64,000 nt of DNA from Lotus japonicus (Eukaryota > Streptophyta > Magnoliopsida > Fabales > Fabaceae), in assembly GCF_012489685.1 (NCBI RefSeq), contig NC_080045.1:1369001-1433000 (forward strand), read 5' to 3'. The notes beneath the pieces are model-generated. The model was given only the letters and a program-made list of their open reading frames with translations, was not told where the DNA came from and made no database searches. The position numbers and the translations under genes were made by a program. Below are positions 46,946 through 58,413 of this stretch, in pieces; the stretch's first letter is position 1; the number at the start of each line of letters is the position of its first letter.

Positions 46946-47391
46946 AGATGGATCAGAACCTCTGACTATGATGCTTCTTTATCAGAAGATGTCTAGTTCA
47001 GAAGGTAACTCCGTCAGAGGATAAGTACCCATTGGTGCTTACTCTGAAGCTGAGATAGTAAACATGTGTCAGTAGCTATGATACATCGTTCCTTGTGCCC
47101 GTGCTGACAATCTGTCGTAATGAGTGTTGATGTGCTTCTCTCCATCGTGTGATATGTGTATTAACTATTGCTATGATGTCTTTAATTTTTAACCGTTGAT
47201 TTTACTTTGCTTTTTAATCAACAACGATTATTTTCAAAAACCCACTATACACACACGTTCTCCATCACTTACTGCTTTACTCTCTCTCTCTTCGGTTTGC
47301 AAAACTCTTAATCCCTACGATCTCTCTCTCTCTCTCTCTCTCTCTTCATTCATCCTCTCTCTTTCTACCCAAACCTTCAACCGCTTCAGAG
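46946..47391 (+). promoter_or_regulatory. Pol/third-ORF spacer with CT-rich leader, copy C
   Basis: Contains AACCGTTGAT ... ATCAACAACG near 47189-47229, then ACCCACTATACACACACG and a (CT)n run at about 47321-47345 just before the ATG. Layout is as in A and B although the element is diverged. Confidence 0.5.
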
Positions 47392-50250
47392 ATGGTGAAA
47401 TCTAACAGAGGTGAAGCTGTGGACGGAAGAAGATTTCCTGTCATGGTAGTAGGTCAGATTACCGGTCAATTGGGCTCCACAACTCAGAGAAATCAACCAG
47501 AAGCTCAAGCTACAGTGCAGATGATTCCTCTTGCACAAAGGGGTTGTGCTGTTACGTGTGTCTACCCTCCTGATGAACTCCAGGTTCTTGCTGAATGGAG
47601 ATTTGATCTTGACAACATCGCTGCCAACGGGTTTGATCTTCGTCCTGAAGTAGAAGCTCAAGGCTGGGAAGAATACTTCAACATGCTTCGTGGTCCAGTC
47701 TACATCAAGTTGGTAAAGGAATTCTTGAAACATGCCGACTGTGATGACAACCAAGTGGTCTCCTACATTGCTGGCAGAAGAATCATCATCACGGAGAAAT
47801 CAATTGTTGATCTTCTGGGTGAAAACACCAGTACAGGCTACAGATTCCAACTATCAGAATCAAAGGTGAAACCCAAGACCAAAGAAGGTGTTAACAAAGC
47901 TCTCTACACAAACTGGAAGCCAGGAAAGAGTGATTGCAAAGTGGTAGAACTTCATCCAAAGCTGAGGATTTGGCACAAGATTCTGCTGCACTGCATCAAT
48001 CAAAGGCCAAAGGGAAGCTCTCCAGACTACATCAATTTCTGTCATAAAGTGATGCTCTTCTTTATTCAGGACCGCAGAAAGATCTGCCTTCCTTTCTTCC
48101 TGTTCTCTTATCTCAAAGAGTGCATCAAGAAATCCAGAACAACTGCTTCTCCAAAGTCTGCAATCAGATACATTCCTTTTGGAAGATTTCTCTCAGACCT
48201 CTTTCAAGAAAGCAAATTGATAGAAGATCTGACCAAGGCAGGCTGCATAGAGGATCTGACGACTGTGGTTGGTGATGTCTTCACTTCCACATCCATGAAG
48301 AAGATGGGATTGATTAAGACAAAGGTGGCCCCTGCTCATGAAGATACCTCTGATGAAGTCAGACAGAGAAGAGTCCCTCCGACCAATTACCCTCTATGGT
48401 CCCAAGCTGATGATCCAGTTGCTATCTTGCACTATCTAGCTGACTTGAGGGAACAAGGTTATGAAATAGATGTGGACGAGTTCTTCAGAACCCTGCCACC
48501 AGCTCCAGAATTTGATTCTCCTCCTAAGAAGAAGAAGAAGAGAAGAATAATTATAGAGGAATCCTCTGAAGAGACTGGTCCCTCTAATGGTGTTGATCAG
48601 AGGAAGAAGAATGAAAAGCCTAAGAGGAAGCATGAGGAACCCTCCAAGCCAGATGCTCCATCTAATGGTGATAATGTTGATGCTCCTCCACCAAAGAAGA
48701 TAAAGAAGCAAGTGAGAATTGTGGAGAAGCCCACTCGTGTGGAACCAACTATTGAAGTAACCAGAACTGAAGCTTCTACCAGGGTTACTCGGTCTGCAGT
48801 GAAATCATCAAGTAAGCTTGCTGTTTCATTTATTGATGATGATTTAAGCTCATTTGATGCACTCCCAATTTCTGCTCTTCTTAACCGCACTGCTACCCCA
48901 CTCTCTCCCATTCAAGAGTCTCAACCAGCTGAACAAAACCCCTCTCCAACCACTTCACCTAGATCTTCATTCTTTCAACCCTATCATGAAGAAGCACCTC
49001 TTTGGAATATGCTTCAGACTCCTAGACCCTCTGAACCTACCTCACCTATAACCATTCAATATAACCCACAAACCTCTGAACCCATTATTTCTGACCAATC
49101 TCACCATGAACCCAGAACCTCTGATCACTCTGTCCTCAGAGCATCTGATCATCCTGTTCACAGAACAAATGATACAGACTCTACAACTCCTTGTCCCTCT
49201 GTATCCTTTCCCATTAATGTTGTCGACTCCTCACCCTCAAATAACTGTGAATCCATTCACCAATTTGATCAAATTGCGAAACAGACCATTCCAAGCCCAA
49301 GGAAATATCCTGGACCTAGGCCAGAACGTCTAGTTGATCCAGATCATCCCATTCCAGTAGTACCTTTGAATGCAGCATCTCCTTCATCTCTTCCTGTCCA
49401 ACCAGCAATTCCCTTACAACCTGAACATGTCCAACCAGAAAACTCTGTCTCTAACCATTCCTCGGTTATATTTCCAAACCCTGAGGTTGAGACCTCTCAA
49501 CCTAACCTTGAGATCAACACATCAAACGTCCAAAATCTAGATGTTGGTTCTCCTCAAGGTGCTTTTGAAGCAAATAGCAGTAATCACCCCACTTCTCCTG
49601 AAACCAATCTCTCCATTGTTCCCTATACATATCTCAAACCCAACTCCCTTCTTGAGTGCATCAGTGTGTTTAATTATGAAGCATCATTAATGGTTCGCAA
49701 TGTGCAAGGTCACACTAACCTTCATGAGAACCCTGACTTTGTTGCTGAAGAATGGGATCATTTATGTGATTGGATGATTGCTCAAGTTCCTATTATGATG
49801 AGTCATCTCACAGCTGAAAGGGATCAGAGGATTGAAGCTGCCAGACAGCGTTTCAATAGAAGGGTGGCTATGCATGAACAACAACTAAGGGTTAAGTTAC
49901 TTGAAGCTATTGAGGAAGCAAGAAAGAAGAAAGAACAAGCAGAAGAAGCTGCACGTCTAGAAGCTGAACAAATTGAGAATACAAAGTTAGAAGCTCTGAA
50001 AGAAGCTGAAAGGCTACAGGCTGAAGTTGATGCTCTCAGAGGTCAAGTTCTTGCACCAGTGCCTTTCACAAGTGTTGCTTCACACTCCACTCAAACTCCT
50101 CACTCTGCTCATGATGTTCCATCCACTTCTACTCAGCCAAGTTCTTCCAGACTTGCTATTTTGGAACAACGTCTTAACACTCATGAGACTCTCCTGTTCA
50201 GCATGAATGAAGCTATTCAAGAGCTCCTTCGCCGCATTGCAAAACCTTAG
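47392..50250 (+). CDS. Sirevirus third ('env-like') ORF of copy C, intact, 952 aa
   Basis: Open from ATGGTGAAATCTAACAG. Same architecture as copy B: N-terminal plant-transposon-protein-like region (about 40-290), Lys/Arg clusters near residues 376 (PPKKKKKRR) and 440 (PPKKIKKQ), a Ser/Pro-rich middle, and a charged coiled coil (about 825-885, with EARKKKEQAEEAARLEAE). No signal peptide or membrane segment. Every residue block of copy B can be recognised, with many substitutions, yet no stop or frameshift in 2.86 kb. This contrasts with the damaged gag and pol of the same element. Confidence 0.85.
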   Translation: MVKSNRGEAVDGRRFPVMVVGQITGQLGSTTQRNQPEAQATVQMIPLAQRGCAVTCVYPPDELQVLAEWRFDLDNIAANGFDLRPEVEAQGWEEYFNMLRGPVYIKLVKEFLKHADCDDNQVVSYIAGRRIIITEKSIVDLLGENTSTGYRFQLSESKVKPKTKEGVNKALYTNWKPGKSDCKVVELHPKLRIWHKILLHCINQRPKGSSPDYINFCHKVMLFFIQDRRKICLPFFLFSYLKECIKKSRTTASPKSAIRYIPFGRFLSDLFQESKLIEDLTKAGCIEDLTTVVGDVFTSTSMKKMGLIKTKVAPAHEDTSDEVRQRRVPPTNYPLWSQADDPVAILHYLADLREQGYEIDVDEFFRTLPPAPEFDSPPKKKKKRRIIIEESSEETGPSNGVDQRKKNEKPKRKHEEPSKPDAPSNGDNVDAPPPKKIKKQVRIVEKPTRVEPTIEVTRTEASTRVTRSAVKSSSKLAVSFIDDDLSSFDALPISALLNRTATPLSPIQESQPAEQNPSPTTSPRSSFFQPYHEEAPLWNMLQTPRPSEPTSPITIQYNPQTSEPIISDQSHHEPRTSDHSVLRASDHPVHRTNDTDSTTPCPSVSFPINVVDSSPSNNCESIHQFDQIAKQTIPSPRKYPGPRPERLVDPDHPIPVVPLNAASPSSLPVQPAIPLQPEHVQPENSVSNHSSVIFPNPEVETSQPNLEINTSNVQNLDVGSPQGAFEANSSNHPTSPETNLSIVPYTYLKPNSLLECISVFNYEASLMVRNVQGHTNLHENPDFVAEEWDHLCDWMIAQVPIMMSHLTAERDQRIEAARQRFNRRVAMHEQQLRVKLLEAIEEARKKKEQAEEAARLEAEQIENTKLEALKEAERLQAEVDALRGQVLAPVPFTSVASHSTQTPHSAHDVPSTSTQPSSSRLAILEQRLNTHETLLFSMNEAIQELLRRIAKP

Positions 50251-50514
50251 TTTTTAGGATCTCTCTCGTTTTCTTCTTGTTTGATAAACTTTATGTTATT
50301 AGAGTTCTTTGCTTTTAGTTATTTGCTTCTATATCCTATGTCTATTTATTGCTTTTATGTGATTATTTATTTCATGTTTCTTCTTGCATTTATCACAACA
50401 TATTTCTGAAATTTTTTCTTTTATATATATAACCAAGCATTACAAATTACATCATCTTATTTCTGCACTACTCTAGAATGGAGGATCCTTCCTCATTCTC
50501 CTACACTCTTGGCG

Positions 50515-50865
50515 CTACTTCACTCTCTCTTTCTCCAGACGATTGAGTGTGTACTCTATGTTGCCGAGCCTTTTGCTCAGCTCATCCCTCTCCAGACCCT
50601 CTTCCATCGTCTCCACATCCTTCTCCACTGCTTCTTTTTCTTCCAGCAGATTCAGCTCCAACTTGCACAGCTCCTGAATCTCCTCCACGAAGCAGAGGAA
50701 CTCCTTCAGATCTTTCTCCAATTCTGGACTAAGATCTTTTTCCAGCAGCATTTTGGTTAGCTCATGTACTGTTCTCGAACCCTCGGGGTGCCTAACATTG
50801 ATGAACAAATCTTCATCAAAGGCCTTCTTTCTGAGCTCTTCCAATGCAACGATGTATGATGCCAT
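50515..50865 (-). CDS. Antisense small ORF of Sirevirus C (unknown function)
   Basis: 116 codons from ATGGCATCATACATCG on the strand opposite to the element's other genes. Homologous along its length to 21598-21909 in copy B. It is acidic, Leu/Glu-rich and probably coiled-coil. TAG at 50515-50517 replaces the Gln codon present in B. Past it the frame continues to the stop at 50473-50475, the same end as in B, so the ancestral product had 130 residues. TATATAAA lies about 50 nt upstream and AATAAA (reverse strand of 50366-50371) about 100 nt downstream. Confidence 0.65.
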   Translation of the reverse strand: MASYIVALEELRKKAFDEDLFINVRHPEGSRTVHELTKMLLEKDLSPELEKDLKEFLCFVEEIQELCKLELNLLEEKEAVEKDVETMEEGLERDELSKRLGNIEYTLNRLEKERVK

Positions 50866-50915
50866 TTGTGATTCGAAAGTAATCTTGTTGTGAAGCTTAC
50901 TGTGTTCCTAATCGC

Positions 50916-50923
50916 TTTATATA
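50916..50923 (-). promoter_or_regulatory. TATA box of the antisense ORF, copy C
   Basis: TATATAAA on the reverse strand, 50 nt before the ATG at 50865. It stands in the place of TATAAAAA in copy B. Confidence 0.55.
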
Positions 50924-51650
50924 AGCATCCTTCTCTCTCCGGAAGTTATTGCTCTTGCAGTTTCTCGAGGATAAGTCTTTGGTAACTGAAGCTTCTCTTT
51001 ACTCCCGTGGCCGGTGGTAAACGTTCAACATATGCATTAATTCTTTTCCTTAATTTCGCTAATCTCTTCTTCATCATTACTTATTTCTCCATCTTTTTGA
51101 ACTTAGTCCTTTTTTAAGGGGGAGTACCTTGTACTTCAAGCTAAGTTTTTCACACCCCAAGCTTTTTGCTTATGACAAAAAGGGGGAGTATAACCCAGTT
51201 TTTGAGGTATACGCTGATTAGTGTGATTGTTGTTTCTTTGGAGAATTTAAGAGTTCCACTTTTATGACCATAGATGTGTCACTGGGCAAATACAAGGAAT
51301 ACATTTCACTTCTTCTGAAGTGATATTGGTTAACTCTGATACCCTATTCGTGACTCTGAATACTTACGCGCTCTGATTATGTCATTTCATCTATGTCATG
51401 TGTTTTCACTCTGAACTCTTATATTATTTAGCTCACAATCTAGATATATCTAACGTTTTCATTAAGTCTTAGATTCAGGGGGAGCTAAGCTCAGAATCAA
51501 GCTGTGACTTGGATTCAGAATGAGAAAAATAAACCATTCACATCAGGATAAGTCTAACTATATTTCTCTAAACTCTGAGTGAATTCAGTTTATTGCTTAA
51601 GAATTGTTCATCAAAATACTTGGTTTTATCATCATCAAAAAGGGGGAGAT
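50924..51650 (+). other. 3' noncoding region with four GGGGGAG tracts, copy C
   Basis: Tracts near 51118-51125, 51181-51188, 51479-51485 and 51641-51648. The last ends at the 3' LTR and is the primary polypurine tract. The TGTCACTGGGCAAATAC block starting at 51277 is shared with A and B. No element-sense ORF. Confidence 0.78.
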
Positions 51651-52862
51651 TGTAATATCAAGTTTTGATCTAGTAGTACAACTCTATGTTTTGATGATTA
51701 CAAGTTAACGTTTTAGTATGAACAATTATGCTACTCTAACGTGTTTTCTGAGTATGCTCTTAACAGGCTCTGACCTTGACATAATCTTACACAAATCAGA
51801 AGCACTTTGCTTAAAGAGTGACCCCAGCAACGCTTTCGCTATATCTATGTTCAATCTGAACAGTAGAAATGCTTCAGAAGATCTAAAGTCAATGAAGCTC
51901 TGATATGGACTCAGCTCACTTGAAATTCTTAAGATCCAGACGTTCTGATAACCCAGACACTCTGAAGGCTCATAAGTTCTGATGGTGTAGAAGACTCTGA
52001 AGATCCAGAAGCTTAAAAGTGAAGACTCTGAAGTCCAGAAGCAAACTGGCTCTGAAGACCAAGTACCTCTCCTCTGAGTTCATAATCGGAAGGTACAACG
52101 GTCAGAGGATCCATGCTTCCCTCTGACTCTGATCAACAAGCTTCACAAGTTCCAACACGAAGCATTCCTCTGATCAGAAGTCTACAAGGTTAAAGGTCAA
52201 GTCACTATCCAAAGTACAAAAGCAAATGTACTATCCTGACGACCTAACCTAACATTCTCAGCCACAATAGAAGTTGGAAATCCCAGATCTGCCCTCCAAC
52301 GGTAGCATTCCCATGCAATGTTCAAACCCTAATCCTTGGAGTATATATAGAGGCTGAAGACTGAAAGATGCGGTTGGAAGAAACTCATACGCGCAAGCTA
52401 TATTCAAATCTTCTAAGCATTCTTTCTTCATTGAATTCATTGTGTAAACTACAAGCTTTTCAGAAGCAATTTCTTTGTAAACAATATTTCTTAAACAATT
52501 GTTTAGGTTACCTTTAGGAGATCAAGGTTGATCGGATCCTAAAGAAGACTAAGAGAGTGAATCTTAGTGTGAGCTAAGTCAGTGTATTGTTAGTCACTTG
52601 TAGGTTTCAAGTGCAGTTGTAACAATTCTCTAATTAGTGGATTGCCTTCATTCTAAGAAGGAAGAAATCACCTTCACGGGTGGACTGGACTAGCTTGAGT
52701 GATTCATCAAGTGAACCAGGATAAAATCCTTGTGTGCTTTTCTCATCTCTTATCTTAAACACTTAACTTGTGTCTTGAAAGATTTGTTAAAATATTAAGG
52801 TGGAAGTTTTATTCTGAAAACGCTATTCAAACCCCCCCTTTCTACTGTTTTTCATACCTTCA
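51651..52862 (+). repeat. Sirevirus C 3' LTR
   Basis: 1212 bp, TGTAATATC to ATACCTTCA. TATATATA lies near 52341-52348. Followed by TSD TTTTC and satellite. Confidence 0.92.
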
Positions 52863-55800
52863 TTTTCAAGGGAAAATATCAAGTTGGAAGGAAAATTTGG
52901 TTTGCCATGGCATGCCTCGTTGTCAAAATGGTTTCCCTATGCCAAGGTGCCTCTCTAAGCTCCCATGTCAAAATTTGAGAATTCTTGCCCCGGTGATGGA
53001 TTTCCCAAGGCTAACCTATGCAAATTTGGGTGGAAAATGAGTTTTCATTGGAAAATATCAAGTTGAAAGGGAAACATGGTTTGCCATGGAATGTCTCGTT
53101 GCCCAAATGGTTTCCCTATGCCTAGGTGCCCCCGTGAGCTCCCATGTTAAAATTTGAGAATTCTTGCCTCGATTATGGATTTCCCAAGGTTAACCTATGC
53201 AAATTTTGGTGGAAGATGAGTTTCCAAGGGAAAATATCAAGTTGGAAGGGAAACTTAGTTTGCCATGGCATGCCTTGTTTCTCAAATGGTTTCCCTATGC
53301 CAAGGTGCCCCTGTGAGCTCCCTTGTCGAAATTTGAGAATTCTTGCCCCGATGATGGATTTCACAAGGCTAACCTATGCAAATTTGGGTGGAAAATGAGT
53401 TTTCATTGGAAAATATCAAGTTGGAAGGGAAACATGGTTTGCCATGGAATGTCTCATTGCCCAAATGGTTTCCCTATGCTTAGGTGCCCCCGTGAGCTCC
53501 CATGTTAAAATTTGAGAATTCTTGCCCCGATTATGGATTTCCCAAGGTTAACCTGTGCAAGTTTTGGTGGAAGATTAGTTTTCAAGGGAAAATATCAAGT
53601 TGGAAGGGAAACTTGGTTTGTCATGGAATGCCTCGCTGCCCAAATGGTTTCCCTATCCCAAGGTGCCAGCGTGAGCTCCCATGTAAAAATTTGAGAATTC
53701 TTGCCCCGATGATGGATTTCTCAAGACTAACCTACGCAAATTTGGGTGGAAGATTAGTTTTCAAGGGAAAATATCAAGTTGGAAGGGAAACTTGGTTTGC
53801 CATGGAATGCCTCGCTACCCAAATGGTTTCCCTATTCCAAGGTGCCAGCGTGAGCTCCCATGTCAAAATTTGAGAATTCTTGCCCCGATGATGGATTTCC
53901 CAAGGCTAACCTATGCAAATTTGGGTGAAAAATGAGTTTTCATTGGAAAATATCAAGTTGGAAGGGAAACATAGTTTTCCATGGAATGCCTCGTTGCCCA
54001 AAAGGTTTCCCTATGCCAAGGTTCCCCCGTTAGCTTCCTTGTCAAAATTTGAGAATTCTTGCCCCGATGATGGATTTCCCAAGGCTAACCGATGCAAATT
54101 TGGGTGGAAAATGAGTTTTCATTGGAAAATATCAAGTTGGAAGGAAATCTTGCTTTTCCATGGCTTGCCTCGTTTCCCAAATGGTGTCCCTATCCCAAGG
54201 TGCCCCCGTGAGCTCCCATCTAAAAATTTGAGAATTCTTGCCCCGAGGATGGATTTCCCAAGGATAGCTTATGCAAATTTGGGTGGAAAAAGAGTTTTCA
54301 AGGTAAAATATCAAGTTGGAAGGGAAACTAGGTTGTCCATGGCATGCCTCGTTTCCCAAATTGTTTCCCTATTCCAAGGTGGCAGCGTGAGCTCTCATGT
54401 CAAAATTTGAGAATTCTTGCCCCGATGATGGACTTCCTAAGGCTAACCTATGCAAATTTGGGTGGAAAATGAGTTTTCAATGGAAAATATCAAGTTGGAA
54501 GGGAAACTTGGTTTGTCATGGCATGCCTCGTTTACCAAATGGTTTCCTTATGCCAAGGCGGCCCCGTGAGCTTCTATGTTAAAATTAGAGAATTATTGTC
54601 TCCATGATGGATTTCCCAAGACTAACCTATGCGAATTTGGGTGGAAAATGAGTTTTCAAGGGAAAATCTCAAGTTGGAAGGGACTCTTGCTTTTAAATGG
54701 CTTGCCTCGTTTCCAAAATAGTTTCCCCATCTCATGGTGCCCCCGTGAGCTCCCATGTCAAAATTTGAGAATTCTTGCCCCCATGATGGATTTCCCAAGG
54801 CTAACCTATGCAAATTTGGGTGGAAAATGAGTTTTCAATGGAAAATATCAAGTTGGAAGGGAAACATGGTTTGCATGGCATGTCTCGTTGCCCAAATGGT
54901 TTCCCTATGCCAAGGTGCCCCCGTGAGCTCCCATGTTAAAATTTGAGAATTCTGGCCATGATGATGGATTTCCCAAGGCTCACCTATGCAAATTTGGGTG
55001 GAAGATGAGTTTTTAAGGGAAAATATCAAGTTGGAAGAGAAACTTGGTTTGCCAAGGCATGCCTCGTTGCCCAAATGGTTTCCCTATGCCAGGGTGCCCC
55101 CGTGAGCTCCCATGTCAAAATTTGAGAATTCTTGCCCGGATGATTGATTTCCCAAAGCTAACCTATGCAAATATGGGTGGGAAATGAGTTTTCAAGGGAA
55201 AATATCAAGTTGGACGGGAAACATGGTTTTCCATGGCATGTCTCGTTGCCCAAATGGTTTCCCTATCCCAAGGTGCCCCCGTGAGCTCCCATGTAAAAAT
55301 CTGAGAATTATTGTCCCGATGATGGATTTCTCAAGACTAACCTACGCAAATTTGAGTGGAAGATTAGTTTTCAAGGGAAAATCTCAAGTTGGAAGGGACT
55401 CTTGGTTTTCCCTGGCTTGCCTTGTTTCCCAAATGGTTTCCCTATGTCAGGGTGCCCCCGTGAGTTCCCATGTCAAAATTTGAGAATTCTTGCCTAGATG
55501 ATGGATTTCCCAAGGCTAACCTATGCAAATTTGGGTGGGAAATGTGTTTTCAAGGGAAAATATCAAGTCGGAAGGGAAACTAAGTTTGCCATGGCATGCC
55601 TCGTTGCTTAAATGGTTTCTCTATGCCAAGGTGCCCCCGCGAGCTCGCATGTTAAAATTTGAGAATTCTGGCTTTGATGATGGATTTCCCACGGCTAACC
55701 TATGCAAATTTGAGTGGAAGTTGAGTTTTTAAGGGAAAATGTCAAGTTGGAAGGGAAACTTGGCTTGTCATGGCATGCCTCGTTTCCCAAATGGTTTCCC

Positions 55801-56850
55801 TATGCCAAGGTGCCCCCGTGACCGCCCATGTCAAAATTTGAGAATTCTTGCCCCGATGATGGATTTCCCAAGGCTAACCTATGCGAATTTGGGTGGAAAA
55901 TGAATTTTCCAGGGAAAATATCAAGTTGGAAGGGAAACTTGGTTTGCCATGGCATGCCTAGCTGCTCAAATGGTTTCTCTATGGCAAGGTGCCACCGTGA
56001 GCTCCCATGTCAAAATTTGGCAATTCTTGCCCCGATGATGGATTTTCCAAGGCTAACCTATGCGAATTTGGGTTGAAAATGAATTTTCCAGAGAAAATAT
56101 CAAGTTGGAAGGGAAACTTGGTTTGCCATGGCATGCCTCGGTTCTCAAATGGTTACCATATGCCAAGGTGCCACCGTGAGCTCCCATGTCAAAATTTGGG
56201 AATTCTTGCCCCGATGATGGATTTCCCAAGGCTAACCTATGCAAATTTGGGTGGAAAATGAATTTTCCAAGGAAAATATCAAGTTGGAAGGGAAACTTGG
56301 TTTGCCATGGCATGCCTCGTTGCCCAATTGGTTTCCCTATGCCAAGGTGCCCCTGTGAGCTCCTATGTCAAAATTTGAGAATTCTTGCCCCGATGATGGA
56401 TTTCCCAAGGCTAACCTATGCGAATTTTGGTGGAAAATGAGTTTTCAAGTTAAAATATTAAGCTGGAAAGGACTCTTGGTTTTCCATGGCTGGCCTCTTT
56501 GCCCAAATGGTTTCCCTATGCCAAGGTGCACCCGTGAGCCCCCATGTCAAAATTTGGGAATTCTTGCCCCGATGATGGATTTATCAAGGCTAACCTATGC
56601 AAATTTGAGTGGAAAATGAGTTTTCAAGGGAAAATCTCAAGTTGAAATGGAGTCTTGGTTTGCCATGGCGTGCCTCATTGCCCAAATGGTTTCCCTATGC
56701 CAAGGTGCCCCCGTGAGCTCCCATGTCAAAATTTGAGAATTATTGCCGCGTTGATAGATTTCCTAAGGCTAACCTATGCGAATTTTGGTGGAAAATGAGT
56801 TTTCAAGGGAAAATCTCAAGTTGGAAGGAAAACTTGGTTTGCCATGGCAT
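52863..56850 (+). repeat. 179-bp satellite array, segment 3 (about 22 monomers) and array edge
   Basis: Same family and orientation. The last four to five monomers (about 55828-56619) share AATTTTCCA and GTGCCACCG variants, as if recently amplified together. The array stops inside a monomer after GCCATGGCAT at 56850 and unique DNA follows. Confidence 0.95.
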
Positions 56851-57648
56851 AAGAAACATGGTTAGAGAAATATATCTTACCAACTGTGTTTACTATGGTT
56901 AATCACGTCTAAAATATAATTAAAGTGGATAAGAAACACCAATCATAAAATAAAACGAAAGGCAATAAAACATATAAGCGAGGTTCAAATTCATTAATTA
57001 CATCTCAACAGCCTTGAGAAATATATCTAACCAATTATAGTAAGCATGAAAAACATAAAACTCTTAATCATGACTAACATCCCAGATAAAAGAAGAAGGT
57101 CTTCCCCGTCCTCAATCTCGTCCAAAGTGTTATGCCTCATTCCTCTGCCTCCACGACACTCCAAGGTCTTCCAAACTTGGTTAGAATGAAGTATATGATG
57201 TTATGAATTTGGAATGACTTTACGAACCTTATATGGACTTCTGAAACGCGTTTAAGGTTTTTCTCATGTTGCTTCACTAGTTCTATAAACTTTTTGGGCT
57301 CATTCTCTCTTCTGAGATATTTTCTGGCTCATCTGGAAGTTAGGAAAAACACATCCAAATTTCATCGTGATTCAAGAATGAACGAATCCGCACAAGTCAT
57401 TCTACGAAAATTTCTTAGAATAAACAACTTGCTAAATTCACCAATTTTCCCTCTTTTTACCTATTTTTCTTATGTATTTCACTTTTCCTATTTTTTGACA
57501 TGTTATTGCAAATACATCATAAAAAATACGAGTTCTATAAATATAATGCAATATCAAGGTGCAAACCACATGAAAAAATACGCGTCATTGTCCCATCCTG
57601 ATTCGACTTTCAATGGAATCTTTGAGGATTACACATTCAATATCAGTG
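56851..57648. other. Intergenic DNA, nothing recognised
   Basis: AT-rich. Holds a 121-codon ORF (57294-57659, plus) without any recognisable domain that runs into the MITE, so it is probably chance. No repeats or terminal structures seen. Confidence 0.6.
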
Positions 57649-57651
57649 TGA

Positions 57652-58313
57652 GACCATGAGCAATGGATGTTGAGGATTGATGTTGAGGAGTGTTGAGGAT
57701 TGTTGAGGGCATCCAATGGTTGTTGAGGTTTGTTGAGAGGAGAGAGGGATGGCCGAATTGTTGAGAATCCTCAACAAAGTTGAGAGGAGAGAGGGACGCC
57801 ACGTGGCGGGAGCGGATAGGCCCAACCAGGCGCGTGTAAAACACGCACCGACAAGGGGCGTGGAGCCGGCTGAGAGGAGAGAGAAAACGCAGATGGAGAG
57901 AGGGAGCTGACACGTGTGAGGCAGTGATTGGTTCGCCGGATTTCTTTTACCCTTATCTTTTGAAATCAATTATTTAATCAAAAAAAACATTTTCTAGAAA
58001 AAAATTTATTGTCTATATTAAAAAAAATGAATTTGTTAAGTGTTTATTGTTTAATTTAATTTAAAACAATAATTGTAATTTTATGTAAATAATAAAAACA
58101 AAAATATAAAATTAAATAAAAATATGAAATAAAAAAGTGGTGGGGTAGGGTGAGTGGTGGGGTAGGGTGTTGAGAGAGAAAACCATTGGAGTGGGTAATT
58201 GTTGAGAGTGTGTTGAATTGGAGAGAGAAGATGATGTGGAGTGTTGGGAAGAGAAAAAGTGGGGTTGAGAAGGGGTAAACAAAACATTTTTTCAACAACC
58301 ATTCCTCATGGTT
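57652..58313. mobile_element. Tourist/PIF-Harbinger-like MITE, copy 1 (662 bp)
   Basis: Imperfect 15-bp terminal inverted repeats GACCATGAGCAATGG and (right end) CCATTCCTCATGGTT, flanked by TGA on both sides. The interior has GTTGAG-rich ends and an AT-rich core ending in AAAAAGTGGTGGGGTAGG. No transposase ORF. The terminal CAATGG and 3-bp TSD recall Harbinger-type MITEs, although the usual TSD is TTA/TAA. Confidence 0.7.
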
Positions 58314-58413
58314 TGAGGACGACACCTTGTAAGCTTCATGGGAACATCTGACACATAATTTCACATAGGGCTATTATTCTGCTCATCTTACTTTCAAAAG
58401 CGTTGGAGTGCTC

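Larger units (their letters stand above)
32755..52862 (+). mobile_element. Ty1/copia Sirevirus copy C (older), with two nested solo LTRs
   Basis: LTRs at 32755-33923 and 51651-52862, TSD TTTTC at 32750-32754 and 52863-52867, in a satellite monomer. Without the two Tekay-type solo LTRs and their TSDs the element is about 12.06 kb. The LTRs differ at many sites and the 5' one lacks 44 bp. Its left terminus reads TATAAG instead of TGTAAG. Gag and pol carry several stops and indels, while the third ORF is intact. C is clearly diverged from A and B and may be a separate subfamily. Confidence 0.92.

Noticed and set aside
57294..57659. 121-codon plus-strand ORF
   Set aside because: No domain, AT-rich, and its end runs through the MITE target site, so it is not a conserved gene.
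57655..58310. Reverse-strand ORFs (up to 108 codons) in MITE copy 1
   Set aside because: They read through TIR and low-complexity DNA and are not kept in MITE copy 2.
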